Shown here: positions 26,845 to 35,550 of the stretch, piece after piece | Position numbering within the stretch: position 1 is the first letter of the stretch | Layout of the letters: each line of letters begins with the position of its first letter | Source of the DNA: Parabacteroides faecalis | GTDB lineage: Bacteria; Bacteroidota; Bacteroidia; Bacteroidales; Tannerellaceae | Direction: 5' to 3' | Assembly (NCBI RefSeq): GCF_022809355.1 | Contig: NZ_JAKZMM010000005.1 | Span: 1 to 64,000, forward strand | DNA length: 64,000 nt | Translations under genes and position numbers: made by a program | The notes under the pieces: generated by a model | Databases searched by the model: none | The model's input: the letters and a program-made list of their open reading frames with translations, nothing else | What the model was told of the DNA's origin: nothing

Positions 26845-26877
26845 AAGGCATGTCGATGTGATATCGGTGTGCCTTTT
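26845..26877 (+). terminator. Terminator-like hairpin after traD
   Basis: AAGGCATG and TGTGCCTTTTC arms enclose a short CGAT/ATCG helix, followed by a T tract. It would end or attenuate the traABCD transcript before the small gene at 26962. Confidence 0.5.
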
Positions 26878-26943
26878 CATTTTCAGAGAATATCATCGGA
26901 TAAAATTCAAATAATCATATCGTTATCATAATGGCAGGATTCG

Positions 26944-26951
26944 TACCTTTG
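26944..26951 (+). promoter_or_regulatory. Promoter -7 box ahead of the disrupted small gene
   Basis: TACCTTTG followed by CA is an exact TAnnTTTG box 11 bases before the ATG at 26962. A start this close would leave a nearly leaderless transcript, so the true arrangement is uncertain. Confidence 0.4.
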
Positions 26952-26961
26952 CAAAAAATGA

Positions 26962-27107
26962 ATGATTATGGCAGTGACAAAAGCGATATTGGAGAAATGG
27001 ATGGTGGAGCAGAAACGCCACCGCCTTTTCGACAAACAGGTGCAGATGGCCCGTGAACTGGGATTGAACCCTGGCAAGCTCGGAAAGATAGATAACCACA
27101 AGCAGGA
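26962..27107 (+). pseudogene. 5' half of a small ICE gene split by an 8.2-kb insertion
   Basis: The frame encodes AVTKAILEKWMVEQKRHRL and ARELGLNPGKLGKIDNHKQ, matching a family of small conserved proteins whose next residues are normally EPWK.PLPQ. Here the expected sequence ends at about 27107 and unrelated DNA begins. The missing half is found at 35293-35487. The family function is unknown to me. Splitting it apparently does not harm the tra units on either side. Confidence 0.75.
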
Positions 27108-27407
27108 TCACGAAAAGAAAAGCCAAAAAGCGACAAGAAAAAGATGAGTCCTACAAAATGTTCTTCCCGTTTCCGAATACTGCTGTTCCCCGTTACGGCG
27201 GGCAATTACCACTTGCAACCCCAAACTGAACCCGAAGCCGAGCATATAAATCGCCAAGAACCATATTCCGGCAATGGCGGATGCGCCCAGTTCCACATCA
27301 CCCACATGCCCCAAGAACAAGGCATCGGTAATATTTATCAGTTGTTCGATAAGGATGCTCATCATTACAGGAAAAGCGATGAGCCAAATTTTCTTATAGG
27401 TATAATC
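27108..27407 (-). pseudogene. Truncated MATE transporter (N-terminal 99 codons)
   Basis: From an ATG at 27407 the frame encodes YTYKKIWLIAFPVMMSILIE, NITDALFLGHVGDVELGASA and GFSLGLQVVIARRNGE, the first helices of a MATE exporter. It stops at the left border of the insertion after about 100 residues, missing three quarters of the protein. It is low in GC and differs from the intact MATE at 5196. Confidence 0.8.
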
Positions 27408-27633
27408 CATTTGTTCAAACCAATATGATACAATAAGCCATGCCGCTTGGACAGCACAACAATCTTGTAGATTTACAATTAGGGATAATGACAAGGCAGT
27501 AATAGACAAACTTAAACGATAAGCCTGTCTATTGCTGAATAGCGTTAATCGAGGGCGCTATTCGCCCGGCGTAGCTATATGCACAACTGCCATTTCATAT
27601 TGTTGAACAACTATTCTTTTTCTGTTAGGGCTA

Positions 27634-27641
27634 CAAAGATA
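27634..27641 (-). promoter_or_regulatory. Promoter -7 box for the MATE fragment
   Basis: The - strand reads TATCTTTG in an otherwise empty 290-base gap between the MATE fragment and the ABC permease genes. Its presence suggests that the MATE gene arrived with its own promoter. Confidence 0.4.
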
Positions 27642-27696
27642 GCGTTTTTCCCTGAATTTGTATCTGTAAACTATCAATTAGCAGTTTTAGGAGAAA

Positions 27697-28395
27697 CTAT
27701 ATTTTTGTGCTATACCTATTATATAATATGCAAATCAGCCCCCCGGAAAGAAAGATAGCTGGCAGAATAAACCAATAGTTGTTACTTATCAGAAACTTGG
27801 CTATCCAAAAAGAAGGGAGAAATGAAAATACATATTGGGTACTATCTGTAATGACAAAAGGTATGATCAATCCCACCATAACCAAAGCAGATACTTTTGC
27901 AAGTGCCATACCTTCCACTTTATTCCCCGCGTATGCTAAAATAATCATAGCAGCCACAACGCTTAGTATTGTAGCCAATATGGATATGATAAATGTAGTC
28001 CATAATGACATATCTGATACGGAACAGAAAGAAAGCAGCACGAAAGAAACAATGGCTGCAAATAAAACAGGAATAATCAATCTTGATATAAGATAACCCT
28101 TCTTCCCAAGTGGGGTGATTGTGATATACCTGTTGATTTTCATATCTGTTTCATCCAATACCACCAAGACCGAAGCGAAGCAAATCATGTAAGGACACAT
28201 AATTGCAAGGAATAAATCCAATATCGGATAATATAGACTGAAATCCTTTAGCATCGGATAATGCTGTACAATTAAGGGGAAAACAAACCTATATATTGCC
28301 GCTAATAGTAACGGAATACATATTATTGCAGATAACATACCATCTGAGAATATGTTTCTGATAAACATTTTGAAAGAAATAATATTCTGATTCAT
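27697..28395 (-). CDS. ABC-2 type transporter permease
   Basis: A 232-residue protein with six hydrophobic segments, the last gene of a three-gene exporter operon. It has no nucleotide-binding domain. Segments such as CFASVLVVLDETDMKINRYI and ITPLGKKGYLISRLI (a coupling-helix-like element after the second helix) fit ABC-2 permeases. The ATG at 28395 is chosen because it overlaps the end of the preceding permease gene; a longer start is possible. Its substrate is unknown. Confidence 0.72.
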   Translation of the reverse strand: MNQNIISFKMFIRNIFSDGMLSAIICIPLLLAAIYRFVFPLIVQHYPMLKDFSLYYPILDLFLAIMCPYMICFASVLVVLDETDMKINRYITITPLGKKGYLISRLIIPVLFAAIVSFVLLSFCSVSDMSLWTTFIISILATILSVVAAMIILAYAGNKVEGMALAKVSALVMVGLIIPFVITDSTQYVFSFLPSFWIAKFLISNNYWFILPAIFLSGGLICILYNRYSTKI

Positions 28396-28397
28396 AA

Positions 28398-29060
28398 TTA
28401 TATCGTCATCATTTTTTTTACTGACAGACAAGAAAAAATATACATCGCAATGCACCAAATGCTTATTGCCATTAGAGATATGACACTGATATTTCCAGAC
28501 ATAAGTTCTATCAGACTTATACTTGGATGTAATAGCATAACTCCCGATTTATAGCCCATTGTATAAACAGATATGGGAGCTACGGATATTATTAAAGTGG
28601 GAACCATAATCAGCATAAAGTTATTCATGGTTGAAATGAAAGCGGAAAGTGATATTCCAACCAGTGTGAATAATGCTGAACCTAACATAATTCCAACAGC
28701 AAGATGTATGTAAGAATGTTCCATGCCTGAGAACAATGCGATGAGAACTCCACTTAGCAAAGAAATTAGTCCAATGGAAATTACCTTTGACAAAATGTAT
28801 GCGTGTATCGATATGGGCGAAACAGCTAATGCCTGCATTACTTTTTCGCTTTTCTCGAATAATATGATTGCTCCCATAAACATTAATCCAATCAGCACGG
28901 GGTCTGAAAATATAAGGGTAGTTGTGCATAGTTCTTTCCACTGCATAGGAAGAATGCGCAATACAGCAATATACACCAGTGTAAATAGCGTATATAGGGC
29001 ATAAAAACCATATTTGTATTGTTGCCGAATATCGCCAAAGTATAAACCTTTAAGTTTCAT
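28398..29060 (-). CDS. ABC-2 type transporter permease
   Basis: A 220-residue, six-helix permease, second gene of the exporter operon. After the first helices, SEKVMQALAVSPISIHAYIL forms the usual coupling region of ABC-2 permeases, and the shared pattern of this region with the 27697 product supports a heterodimeric channel. The start overlaps the ATPase gene by 4 bases (ATGA). Confidence 0.75.
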   Translation of the reverse strand: MKLKGLYFGDIRQQYKYGFYALYTLFTLVYIAVLRILPMQWKELCTTTLIFSDPVLIGLMFMGAIILFEKSEKVMQALAVSPISIHAYILSKVISIGLISLLSGVLIALFSGMEHSYIHLAVGIMLGSALFTLVGISLSAFISTMNNFMLIMVPTLIISVAPISVYTMGYKSGVMLLHPSISLIELMSGNISVISLMAISIWCIAMYIFSCLSVKKMMTI

Positions 29061-29905
29061 AGTAATTTCCTCCCTGTTATTTCTGAGAATATATGGTCTA
29101 ATGTCGGCTCATTGCTATGTATTGACAATAAGGCATTAGCTTGAATCAGAGATTGCAGCTTTTTGTCTGTACTTATTTTGTCAAGTGCGATTGTAGTATT
29201 CAATTCTTGTTGATTCTCCAAATATGAATATGTCACTTCATTATAACGCCTTGACATGATAAGATTATGAGGAGTGTCCATAGCTTTAATGTTGCCATCG
29301 ACAATAAATGCCACACGGTCACAAAGTTCGGTCGCATCGTGCATATTGTGAGTAGTCAGAATGATTGTCACTCCTTTATTTTTAAGCTCACGAATAATGT
29401 CTTTCATCACTTGGGAGTTTGAGGGGTCTAAACCTGATGTTGGCTCATCCAAAAATAACACTTTGGGTTGATGAATGATTGACCGGGCAAAGTTTAATCT
29501 GGATTTCATTCCTTTAGAAAAACCTGCCACTTTCTTGTTGGCATGTTGTGACAGTCCGACCATTTCTAATAGTTGTTCGGCAGGAATAAGCTTGCTGTCA
29601 TATAAAGAGCCAAAGAATTTTAAGTTCTCCAATGCGGTGAATTTCTCATAAAAACTAGGAAATTCAAAATCGACACCAATACTCTCATAGAAATGGTCAG
29701 GCTTATTTCTAATTTCATTATTATTAATAGAAACACTCCCCTTATATTTAGGGAGCATACCTATTAATATCTTTTGAAGAGTGCTTTTTCCTGCTCCAGA
29801 AGGTCCTAAAAAGCCAAATATTTCTCCGCTTCTTACTTGAAAATTCATATTCTCAATAAATGGTAGTTGAGAATAACTAAACGATAAGTTTTTTACTGTA
29901 ATCAT
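29057..29905 (-). CDS. ABC transporter ATP-binding protein
   Basis: A 282-residue ABC ATPase powering the two permeases downstream. Walker A is GPSGAGKST near residue 34-42, the signature is the variant FSKGMKSRL near 128, Walker B is VLFLDEPTSGLDPS and the H-loop His is in LTTHNMHD. Such exporters handle peptides, antibiotics or lipids. A perfect 13-base palindrome lies 24 bases before the start, and a TetR gene is upstream on the same strand, so induction by ligand release of the repressor is likely. Confidence 0.9.
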   Translation of the reverse strand: MITVKNLSFSYSQLPFIENMNFQVRSGEIFGFLGPSGAGKSTLQKILIGMLPKYKGSVSINNNEIRNKPDHFYESIGVDFEFPSFYEKFTALENLKFFGSLYDSKLIPAEQLLEMVGLSQHANKKVAGFSKGMKSRLNFARSIIHQPKVLFLDEPTSGLDPSNSQVMKDIIRELKNKGVTIILTTHNMHDATELCDRVAFIVDGNIKAMDTPHNLIMSRRYNEVTYSYLENQQELNTTIALDKISTDKKLQSLIQANALLSIHSNEPTLDHIFSEITGRKLL

Positions 29906-29928
29906 AATTTTTAATTTTTATATTTTAT

Positions 29929-29941
29929 GACTAAATTAGTC
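29929..29941. promoter_or_regulatory. Palindromic operator candidate for the ABC exporter operon
   Basis: GACTAAATTAGTC is a palindrome around one central base, placed just before the ATPase start codon. A related GTGAC/GGTCAC inverted pair lies at about 30623-30654 before the TetR gene. Placement between the TetR gene and its probable target operon suggests a repressor site. Confidence 0.45.
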
Positions 29942-30028
29942 TATATGGTCATATTGTGAATTCAGAGCATCGCCATGTAGCATATTTGCACATAGTCAGT
30001 TGATATTATATAATCTTATTGTGTTGGA

Positions 30029-30619
30029 TTAGTCTTTAAGTAGTTGCTTTACTATTCCCCTAACTATAAACTTGAAAACTTCATTGTAAATATCTGTTCC
30101 AATTGTTTTCTCGTTTAGAATAGTCAAGAATGCAGCTCTTAAAGCCCCTGCAAATACCTTTGTGTCAATTGATTTACTTTCTGGAATAAATTTCAGCACT
30201 TCGTTTGCCAGCATGACATCATCATCTACGTGTTGTGAAAGTACTTCTTGAGGGAGCTTTCTACTTAGATATTCCACGTCACTATTCACAAAGACAGATA
30301 CAAAGTATGGCTTGTTGTTGATTAGCAAGTCAGATATAATATCTGTCAATGTATCAACCGTAATATTATCGGTATGCTTATTTATGGCATTAAGAAATTC
30401 TTTTTCCAATTTCTTATGATAGTCTATTATTGTATCAAAAAAAAGAAGTTCTTTTGATGTATAGAATAGATAAAATGCTCCTTTAGAAATATTAGCATAT
30501 TTAACAAGCTCATCTACAGAAGTTTTACGTACCCCTTGTTGCTGGATAAATAGCAAAGCTCCTTCTTTGAGTTTATCCTTTATAAGCTTCCTTTCGTTGT
30601 CATCAAATGCTTTTGCCAT
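30029..30619 (-). CDS. TetR/AcrR family transcriptional regulator
   Basis: A 196-residue one-component repressor. The N-terminal helix-turn-helix is clear (TSVDELVKYANISKGAFYLF near residues 28-47), and the rest is the ligand-binding helical bundle. It lies immediately upstream of the ABC exporter genes on the same strand and most probably represses them. The ligand is unknown. Confidence 0.9.
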   Translation of the reverse strand: MAKAFDDNERKLIKDKLKEGALLFIQQQGVRKTSVDELVKYANISKGAFYLFYTSKELLFFDTIIDYHKKLEKEFLNAINKHTDNITVDTLTDIISDLLINNKPYFVSVFVNSDVEYLSRKLPQEVLSQHVDDDVMLANEVLKFIPESKSIDTKVFAGALRAAFLTILNEKTIGTDIYNEVFKFIVRGIVKQLLKD

Positions 30620-30733
30620 ACCGTGTGACTATTTTATTATTATTGGTCACTGCAAACATAAGCGTTATTTTTGAATTGACAAAGAAATATCAGTTTATTT
30701 TTCCCCAGAAAGTTACTTCATATCAACTTGCAG

Positions 30734-31114
30734 TTATATCTTTCGACACAAATTAGTCAGTGTAAAGTCCAATGTGATTGCCCGCAGGGTCAGCAAATAC
30801 GGCAAAATACCATTTCCCATCGGCTTGAATTTTAGTCTTGGGATAACTATGCTGCCACCTTGCTTCATTACTTGCCGGATTGACCTGTCAATGTCTTCAC
30901 AGTTAAAGTGAATTAATACACCATGCTCTGAGGGTTTGAAGTTCGGTGCATAAGATATAGTACCTACCGTTTGTCCGTCCTGCACGAAACAAGCCATTTT
31001 CTCGTTATTATATTCGGCTACCATAAGTTCAACTCCCAAGATTGTTTGATAGAAATTTACTGATTGGTAGAAGTAGGTAACGGGAATTTCAAAGAATGCG
31101 ATTAAATTTTTCAC
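30734..31114 (-). pseudogene. VOC (glyoxalase-like) family gene with a frameshift
   Basis: The first 95 residues form a normal vicinal oxygen chelate protein (YFYQSVNFYQTILGVELMVA, GVLIHFNCEDIDRSIRQV, GGSIVIP). Near 30843 the frame changes: the other frame continues with TKIQADGKWYFAVFADPAGN and a family-like HIGLYTD end at 30753. A one-base loss therefore replaces the C-terminal strand with its metal ligand. The product is probably inactive unless the shift is a sequencing error. Confidence 0.75.
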
Positions 31115-31250
31115 GTTCTTTTTCTTTTAGTTGCTATTTTGTCCTGCGCTAAGACAGTGCAAAATTACGATTGGCATAAGGAACTGGATAGAACGAAGGG
31201 GACATTTTAGAGGGTGCAACTTCACACGTTGTTGCCCCCTCCCTGTTGTT

Positions 31251-31273
31251 AACTTTCACTGACAGTGAAAGTT
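31251..31273 (-). terminator. Hairpin downstream of the methyltransferase gene
   Basis: AACTTTCACT and AGTGAAAGTT pair perfectly around GAC directly after the methyltransferase stop on the - strand. It has no long T tract in that direction, so it may protect the 3' end more than terminate. Confidence 0.4.
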
Positions 31274-32047
31274 TTAGATTTTCTTTCCGATATAAAATAC
31301 ATAGCCATAAAAGCCTTTATACTTATTGTATAATGCTTCTTCAAGATGCTGAAACTCTATGATTTTCTTTACGGTTTCATTATGGGGATATTTTTTCAGC
31401 ATTAGTTTACGGGCTTCACTCAAAGGCTGATAGTAATGTTCCGTCCAGCATTTTTCCGGCAACACAAATGAAGCAACTGGGAGATAGCCAGCTCTCTGCA
31501 TTTGTGCGACTTTAACAGGAATTGTATCTATCTCTTGATACCCCTGCATCCAAAAATCGTGTATTTCAGCCGGACGCTTTTCTGTAAACCATGAACTTTC
31601 CGAAACTGCAATATACCCATTAGGTTTCAAATAATCACGCCATTCATTTATACCTCTCTCAAAGCCGATATTATAAATAGCACCTTCCGACCATATCAAG
31701 TCTAAAGATTCTTTTTCAAAAGGTAGATTGTCCATTGAGCCGACAATCCCCTTTACTCTATTTTGCAAATTCAGCTTTAAGGCATCAAGATTAAACTTGT
31801 CAATAAACCCTGAAAAGAAATCAAGTCCTGTAATAGTTCCTGATACATTTTGTGCCAAAACCATAGTTTGACCTCCCGTTCCACAACCAATGTCTGCAAT
31901 CTGCGCAGTATCACTCAGATTATCAATGAAACTTAAAGCCTTTAATGTAACATCAGGACTTCCCGGACCTTGCCTTTTTGTATTAAGAAAAAAATCACAA
32001 ATTAAATTTACATCAAACCCGTAAATTGTGTTGTTATTGTTATTCAT
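31274..32047 (-). CDS. Class I SAM-dependent methyltransferase
   Basis: A 257-residue Rossmann-fold methyltransferase. Motif I is [15 protein letters not shown] near residue 55, an acidic GLDFFSGF follows as motif II, and [13 protein letters not shown] corresponds to motif IV. It resembles small-molecule (UbiE/YcgJ-like) methyltransferases; the target is unknown. It lies between the VOC remnant and the IS66 element, with its start 117 bases from the IS end. Confidence 0.82.
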   Translation of the reverse strand: MNNNNNTIYGFDVNLICDFFLNTKRQGPGSPDVTLKALSFIDNLSDTAQIADIGCGTGGQTMVLAQNVSGTITGLDFFSGFIDKFNLDALKLNLQNRVKGIVGSMDNLPFEKESLDLIWSEGAIYNIGFERGINEWRDYLKPNGYIAVSESSWFTEKRPAEIHDFWMQGYQEIDTIPVKVAQMQRAGYLPVASFVLPEKCWTEHYYQPLSEARKLMLKKYPHNETVKKIIEFQHLEEALYNKYKGFYGYVFYIGKKI

Positions 32048-32251
32048 TTTTATTGTATATATTGTGTACAGGGAAAATATGATGATACCTTACCTATACA
32101 CAGATTAAAATTATAATATAAGCACACGAAAATAGCCCCCGAAAAGAATTATCCGAGAGTAAACGTAACCATTCTATTTTCCGCCACGACAATTTTATCG
32201 GCTGTTTTTCAGCCGATAAAATAAAAATGTCCGTAAGAAAATATTTTTGTT

Positions 32252-34033
32252 TTAACATTCCGATTGATAAAAACATGGCAGAAGGGCTTTTTTGTCGCAG
32301 TCCTTACCATGAAGAATACATTCAAACAAGTGCTTCAGGTAATCCTGAGGATCTATGTCATTAAGTTTACAGCTTTCTATCAGAGAGAAGATGAATGCCG
32401 AGTTTCCTGCTGCATCCTCACTGCCGATGTTCATACAGTTCTTGAGCAGCAGCTTTACAGGTTTCATCCTTTGCTCACAGAGGTTGTTCGATATTTCCGC
32501 TGCACCGTCCTTGAGGATATTTTTCAAGGATTTCCACTGGTTTATCGTATAGTTCACAGCCTTTCTCATCAGTTCGTTTGCCATGAGTTTGGTATCCTGC
32601 ATCATCATGACCACCTTATGATGGATACGTTCAAGAATAGGTCTCGTAAGCTTAAGTCTTTTTTCCTTAATCTGCTCACCGCTGAGTTTCATTGTGCGGA
32701 ACAAGTCTTCATTTCTGAACATATCACCGATAGGGTCTATTATATCCATCGCAGTTCTGTCTGATGGCAAGGCATCGACCCACAACCTCCTGCAGTGTGT
32801 CCAGCAGCCTATATGAAGCACCTTTGAGTCTTCTCCGTCGAACATCCTGTAAACCGTATATCCGTCTGTAGATACAGATCCCATAAAATGTTCAAGGAAG
32901 GTCTTTGCTACATCAGAGGCTCTGCTGCCGTTATTGTAATGATAGTAAACCAACTTGACATGCTTTGCAAAAAAAGCCCATAAATACTTTCTCCTGTAAG
33001 CCTTGCCTTCCGGTGTTTCAACTCCGACAAGTTCGGTCGTCTCGTCAACCATAAGGTATTTTGCCTGTTGTACAAACTCCTTGAAGACATCTTCCATAAA
33101 CTCCCTAAGTCTGGAGATTCCGTTATGGATATAGCTGTTCAGCGTGGTGTTGCTTATGTGGATGCCTTCTCTTGCAAGCAGTCTTATCTGTCTGTTTTCA
33201 GGCATACTTAAGTCATATTTCAGACAAAGCAGACGGGCAAGCAAATCAGGGGAAAAGATTCCTCCAAGGTTTTTCAAGGGATGCTCCATCGTGTTAGTGA
33301 AAGTACCGTCTGCAAGCTTTACCCTTGCCACCTTGTACACATGTTCCACGTTATGAGCACGAACATGTTCTATAAACCTGTATTCCCACACATCAGCCAT
33401 TCCGTTACGGTTCATAAGCCTTGCGCCATCCGGGAGTTGGTAATAGTCTTCTATCTCATGAACAATTACCTTACCCACCTTCAGTCTGGTCTTTTCTGCA
33501 CGGGGAGCAGTTTCCTTTTTCCTTGAAGGTCTGCAGTCCTGTGCAGATACGTTACCGGAAGAGGTATTGCTGCCGGTACCGTTACCATCGGTCTTATTAT
33601 CATCATCACCTTTCTTGCCAGAACCGTCGTACTCGGACTTCTCCATTGCAGACTTGTCAATGTTACGGTTGTTCAGCAGCCTTCTTTGTTCTGAGGTACG
33701 GCCGAAACGGTGTTTCCTGCTGCCCTCAAGCTGAAGCCTGAGATTGGATATCTCATTTGCCAGCATCATGTTCACCTCGTCTTTTGCCTCAAGCTGCTTT
33801 CTCATAAGTTCCATCTCTTTCCTGTAATGTTCAACCGTACTCAATTGCTTTTCGAGGGATTCTTTGAGGTCATTGATTGTATCAACCAGAGCCTTGGAGT
33901 TCTCTTTGTTGGATTCTTCAATAGCCTTAAGCCTCGCAATCAGTTCGTTTACTTGTTTGCGAAGTCCTGCCTTTTCCTCATTAGCCAGACCCAGCTGGCA
34001 GCAAAGTAACTCGTATGCCCTTTCATCAATCAT
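32252..34033 (-). CDS. tnpC: IS66 transposase (TnpC)
   Basis: A 593-residue DDE transposase of the IS66 family. The N-terminal 120 residues are a leucine-zipper-like coiled coil, followed by the HRFGRTSEQRRLL region, a zinc-binding-like segment, and the catalytic core with YLMVDETTELVG, VSTDGYTVYRMF and HIGCWTHCRRLWVDAL, and a C-terminal NNLCEQRMKPVKLLLKN segment. All expected landmarks are present. Confidence 0.93.
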   Translation of the reverse strand: MIDERAYELLCCQLGLANEEKAGLRKQVNELIARLKAIEESNKENSKALVDTINDLKESLEKQLSTVEHYRKEMELMRKQLEAKDEVNMMLANEISNLRLQLEGSRKHRFGRTSEQRRLLNNRNIDKSAMEKSEYDGSGKKGDDDNKTDGNGTGSNTSSGNVSAQDCRPSRKKETAPRAEKTRLKVGKVIVHEIEDYYQLPDGARLMNRNGMADVWEYRFIEHVRAHNVEHVYKVARVKLADGTFTNTMEHPLKNLGGIFSPDLLARLLCLKYDLSMPENRQIRLLAREGIHISNTTLNSYIHNGISRLREFMEDVFKEFVQQAKYLMVDETTELVGVETPEGKAYRRKYLWAFFAKHVKLVYYHYNNGSRASDVAKTFLEHFMGSVSTDGYTVYRMFDGEDSKVLHIGCWTHCRRLWVDALPSDRTAMDIIDPIGDMFRNEDLFRTMKLSGEQIKEKRLKLTRPILERIHHKVVMMMQDTKLMANELMRKAVNYTINQWKSLKNILKDGAAEISNNLCEQRMKPVKLLLKNCMNIGSEDAAGNSAFIFSLIESCKLNDIDPQDYLKHLFECILHGKDCDKKALLPCFYQSEC

Positions 34034-34120
34034 GATATAAAGGTACGGAAAATCAGGCAGTTACGCAAACTTTTTATCGTTTGTTTTTGCATCATTTTGT
34101 TGATAATCAATGTATTAATA

Positions 34121-34465
34121 TTAATCTTTCGGACTAACGTACATCTTGTCAACTACTATACTTTCAGTAAGATAGGCCATGTCCGACCATTGTATCCGGT
34201 AGCATTTGGAGACTTCATCAAACACAGGTTTCTTGAATCTCCCCATGACAGGACGTTTCTCGTAAAGCACATAAAATCCGCGTTCATAATGAAGTATTTT
34301 CACAACTTTTCGGTTCCTGGACATAAACATATATACATTGGATGCATCGCTCGGGTCAAGTGACATCTCTTCCCTTATACTCTCACACAGGCGGAAGATT
34401 CCTTTCCGCAAATCAACATTACCGTTAAACAGGTAATAGTTCAGGTTAGCACTCAGTCCAAGCAT
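34121..34465 (-). CDS. tnpB: IS66 accessory protein TnpB
   Basis: A 114-residue IS66 Orf2 protein required for transposition. Family landmarks are VDLRKGIFRLCESI near residue 18, SNVYMFMSRNRKVVKILHYE in the middle and GFYVLYEKR. It ends 2 bases before the tnpA coding end in the usual tnpA-tnpB-tnpC order. Confidence 0.92.
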   Translation of the reverse strand: MLGLSANLNYYLFNGNVDLRKGIFRLCESIREEMSLDPSDASNVYMFMSRNRKVVKILHYERGFYVLYEKRPVMGRFKKPVFDEVSKCYRIQWSDMAYLTESIVVDKMYVSPKD

Positions 34466-34466
34466 A

Positions 34467-34841
34467 TCATCCTATCATTTTATTAAGCAACAGGCTCAAG
34501 TCAAGAACTGTGGTGTTTCTCAGGAACAGTGTGGCACCTGATGTCAATTGCAGCTTAACCCATCTTATAGGAGGTTCACCTTCAGGCTGTTTAACTTCCA
34601 TCTTCACGGTTGGACTGTTGCAAGGCTTGCCGGTTATCCGGACTTTGGCAACCTTGGGCTGCTCAACCTGGACTGTCTTGCCTAACTTCTCGCTCCACAG
34701 CTGGTGACGCTGCCAGTTCATGAACTTGTCGTAATTTACTCCATAATCAGCACAGAACTCCCGAAGATCCTTGGTCTCGCTGCATAACTGGTAGAGGTCA
34801 TATACCTCCTGGTAGTTTACTTTCTCTTTTGCCATAATCAT
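34467..34841 (-). CDS. tnpA: IS66 accessory protein TnpA
   Basis: A 124-residue IS66 first-frame protein with an N-terminal helix-turn-helix-like region (YQEVYDLYQLCSETKDLREF, GVNYDKFMNWQRHQ) and a C-terminal half with WVKLQLTSGATLFL. It is the DNA-binding accessory subunit. The start may be the second ATG two codons in. Confidence 0.88.
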   Translation of the reverse strand: MIMAKEKVNYQEVYDLYQLCSETKDLREFCADYGVNYDKFMNWQRHQLWSEKLGKTVQVEQPKVAKVRITGKPCNSPTVKMEVKQPEGEPPIRWVKLQLTSGATLFLRNTTVLDLSLLLNKMIG

Positions 34842-34922
34842 TTTTGTTAAAGGTTACGGCGCAAAGATATGTCGGCTAACAACTTATGTCAAGGCGGAAA
34901 ATAGAATGGTTACAGAGTAAAC

Positions 34923-35292
34923 GTAAAGAACAATCTACATTAGAAATGCAGATTGCTTACAACACAATATCCGATTGGTTTGTTTTCTTCATGCGAGCGA
35001 AGGTAGTGAATTATTTTATGCCATGCAAATTCAGCTTTGAATTTAGGTCGAGTATGCCTGGGCATTTCAGCCCAAACCTACTCGACCCAATCGTAAAAAG
35101 TTTATTTTCAATGATTTGTGTTTGTAGAAATAGAATGGTATCTTTGAACTGAAGATAAAGGCAGACACAATCCCGACAAGGGAAGCCAAATGTCCTTTGA
35201 AAAAAGTACCTAATTCGTATCCATCAAAAGATTGAGGTACGCTAAAATATTGATTTTAAGACTTGTGAACTGCTCGATTCAAGTCCCGAGCG
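34923..35292. other. Right flank of the insertion: hairpin and gene fragment
   Basis: No intact gene. A nested hairpin occupies 35046-35087 (GGTCGAGTA with TACTCGACC, inner TGGGC with GCCCA). On the - strand from about 35250 to 35090 a frame stays open and encodes GTFFKGHLASLVGIVSAFIF and FYFYKHKSL, looking like a piece of a membrane protein, but I cannot identify it. A small GCTCG/CGAGC hairpin is at about 35270-35291, at the right border. Confidence 0.45.
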
Positions 35293-35487
35293 GAACCGAG
35301 GAAAGTGCCGCTTCCACAGCTTATAGAGCACATCTATTTCAAGCGGTTCAAGCGTGAGAAACCGGAAACGGTCAAGCCGCTGAAACAGATTCTGAAGGAA
35401 ATGGAGACCAAGAAGAAGCTGCAAAAAGAGAAAAAGGAGGAACGGAGGAAACAGCGTGCCCTCTCTTCCGATTCCGCAGCAGAGTAA
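35293..35487 (+). pseudogene. 3' half of the small ICE gene split by the insertion
   Basis: From 35293 the frame encodes EPRKVPLPQLIEHIYFKRF and then a Lys/Glu-rich helix ending in SSDSAAE. It continues where the 26962 fragment stops (DNHKQ + EP.KVPLPQ). A GTG at 35305 could start a short peptide but no promoter is evident. A strong terminator follows, showing this gene was the last of the traA-led unit. Confidence 0.75.
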
Positions 35488-35505
35488 ACAGCGTTCACAT
35501 GACAT

Positions 35506-35550
35506 GAAGCGAAGTCTGAAAGCCGTCCGGTTTTCAGGCTTCGCTTTTTT
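35506..35550 (+). terminator. Rho-independent terminator of the first tra unit
   Basis: GAAGCGAAGTCTGAAA and TTTTCAGGCTTCGC form a long stem followed by six T residues. It separates the traABCD unit from the traE unit. Confidence 0.82.

Larger units (their letters stand above)
32165..34913 (-). mobile_element. IS66 family insertion sequence
   Basis: A 2749-base element with perfect 21-base terminal inverted repeats starting GTAACCATTCTATTTTCC (32165-32185 and 34893-34913). It is flanked by a 9-base direct repeat AGAGTAAAC (32156-32164 and 34914-34922), within one base of the 8-base duplication usual for IS66. Three - strand genes (tnpA, tnpB, tnpC order) are intact. It appears complete and recently active. 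Confidence 0.92.
27108..35292. mobile_element. 8.2-kb accessory insertion between traD and traE
   Basis: An AT-richer block with all recognisable genes on the - strand, opposite to tra. It contains a truncated MATE gene, an ABC exporter with a TetR regulator, a broken VOC gene, a methyltransferase and an IS66 element. It interrupts a small gene whose halves lie at 26962-27107 and 35293-35487; both edges share GA. No integrase is inside, so it came by an IS-related, recombinational or now-lost transposition event. Confidence 0.65.

Noticed and set aside
28723-29004. Open frame opposite the ABC permease
   Set aside because: Antisense shadow of a clear membrane protein gene.
35265-35295. tRNA T-arm-like sequence (ATTCAAGTCC) at the right edge of the insertion
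   Set aside because: The stem does not pair in the T-arm register and no acceptor or anticodon arm is present, so it is just a small hairpin.
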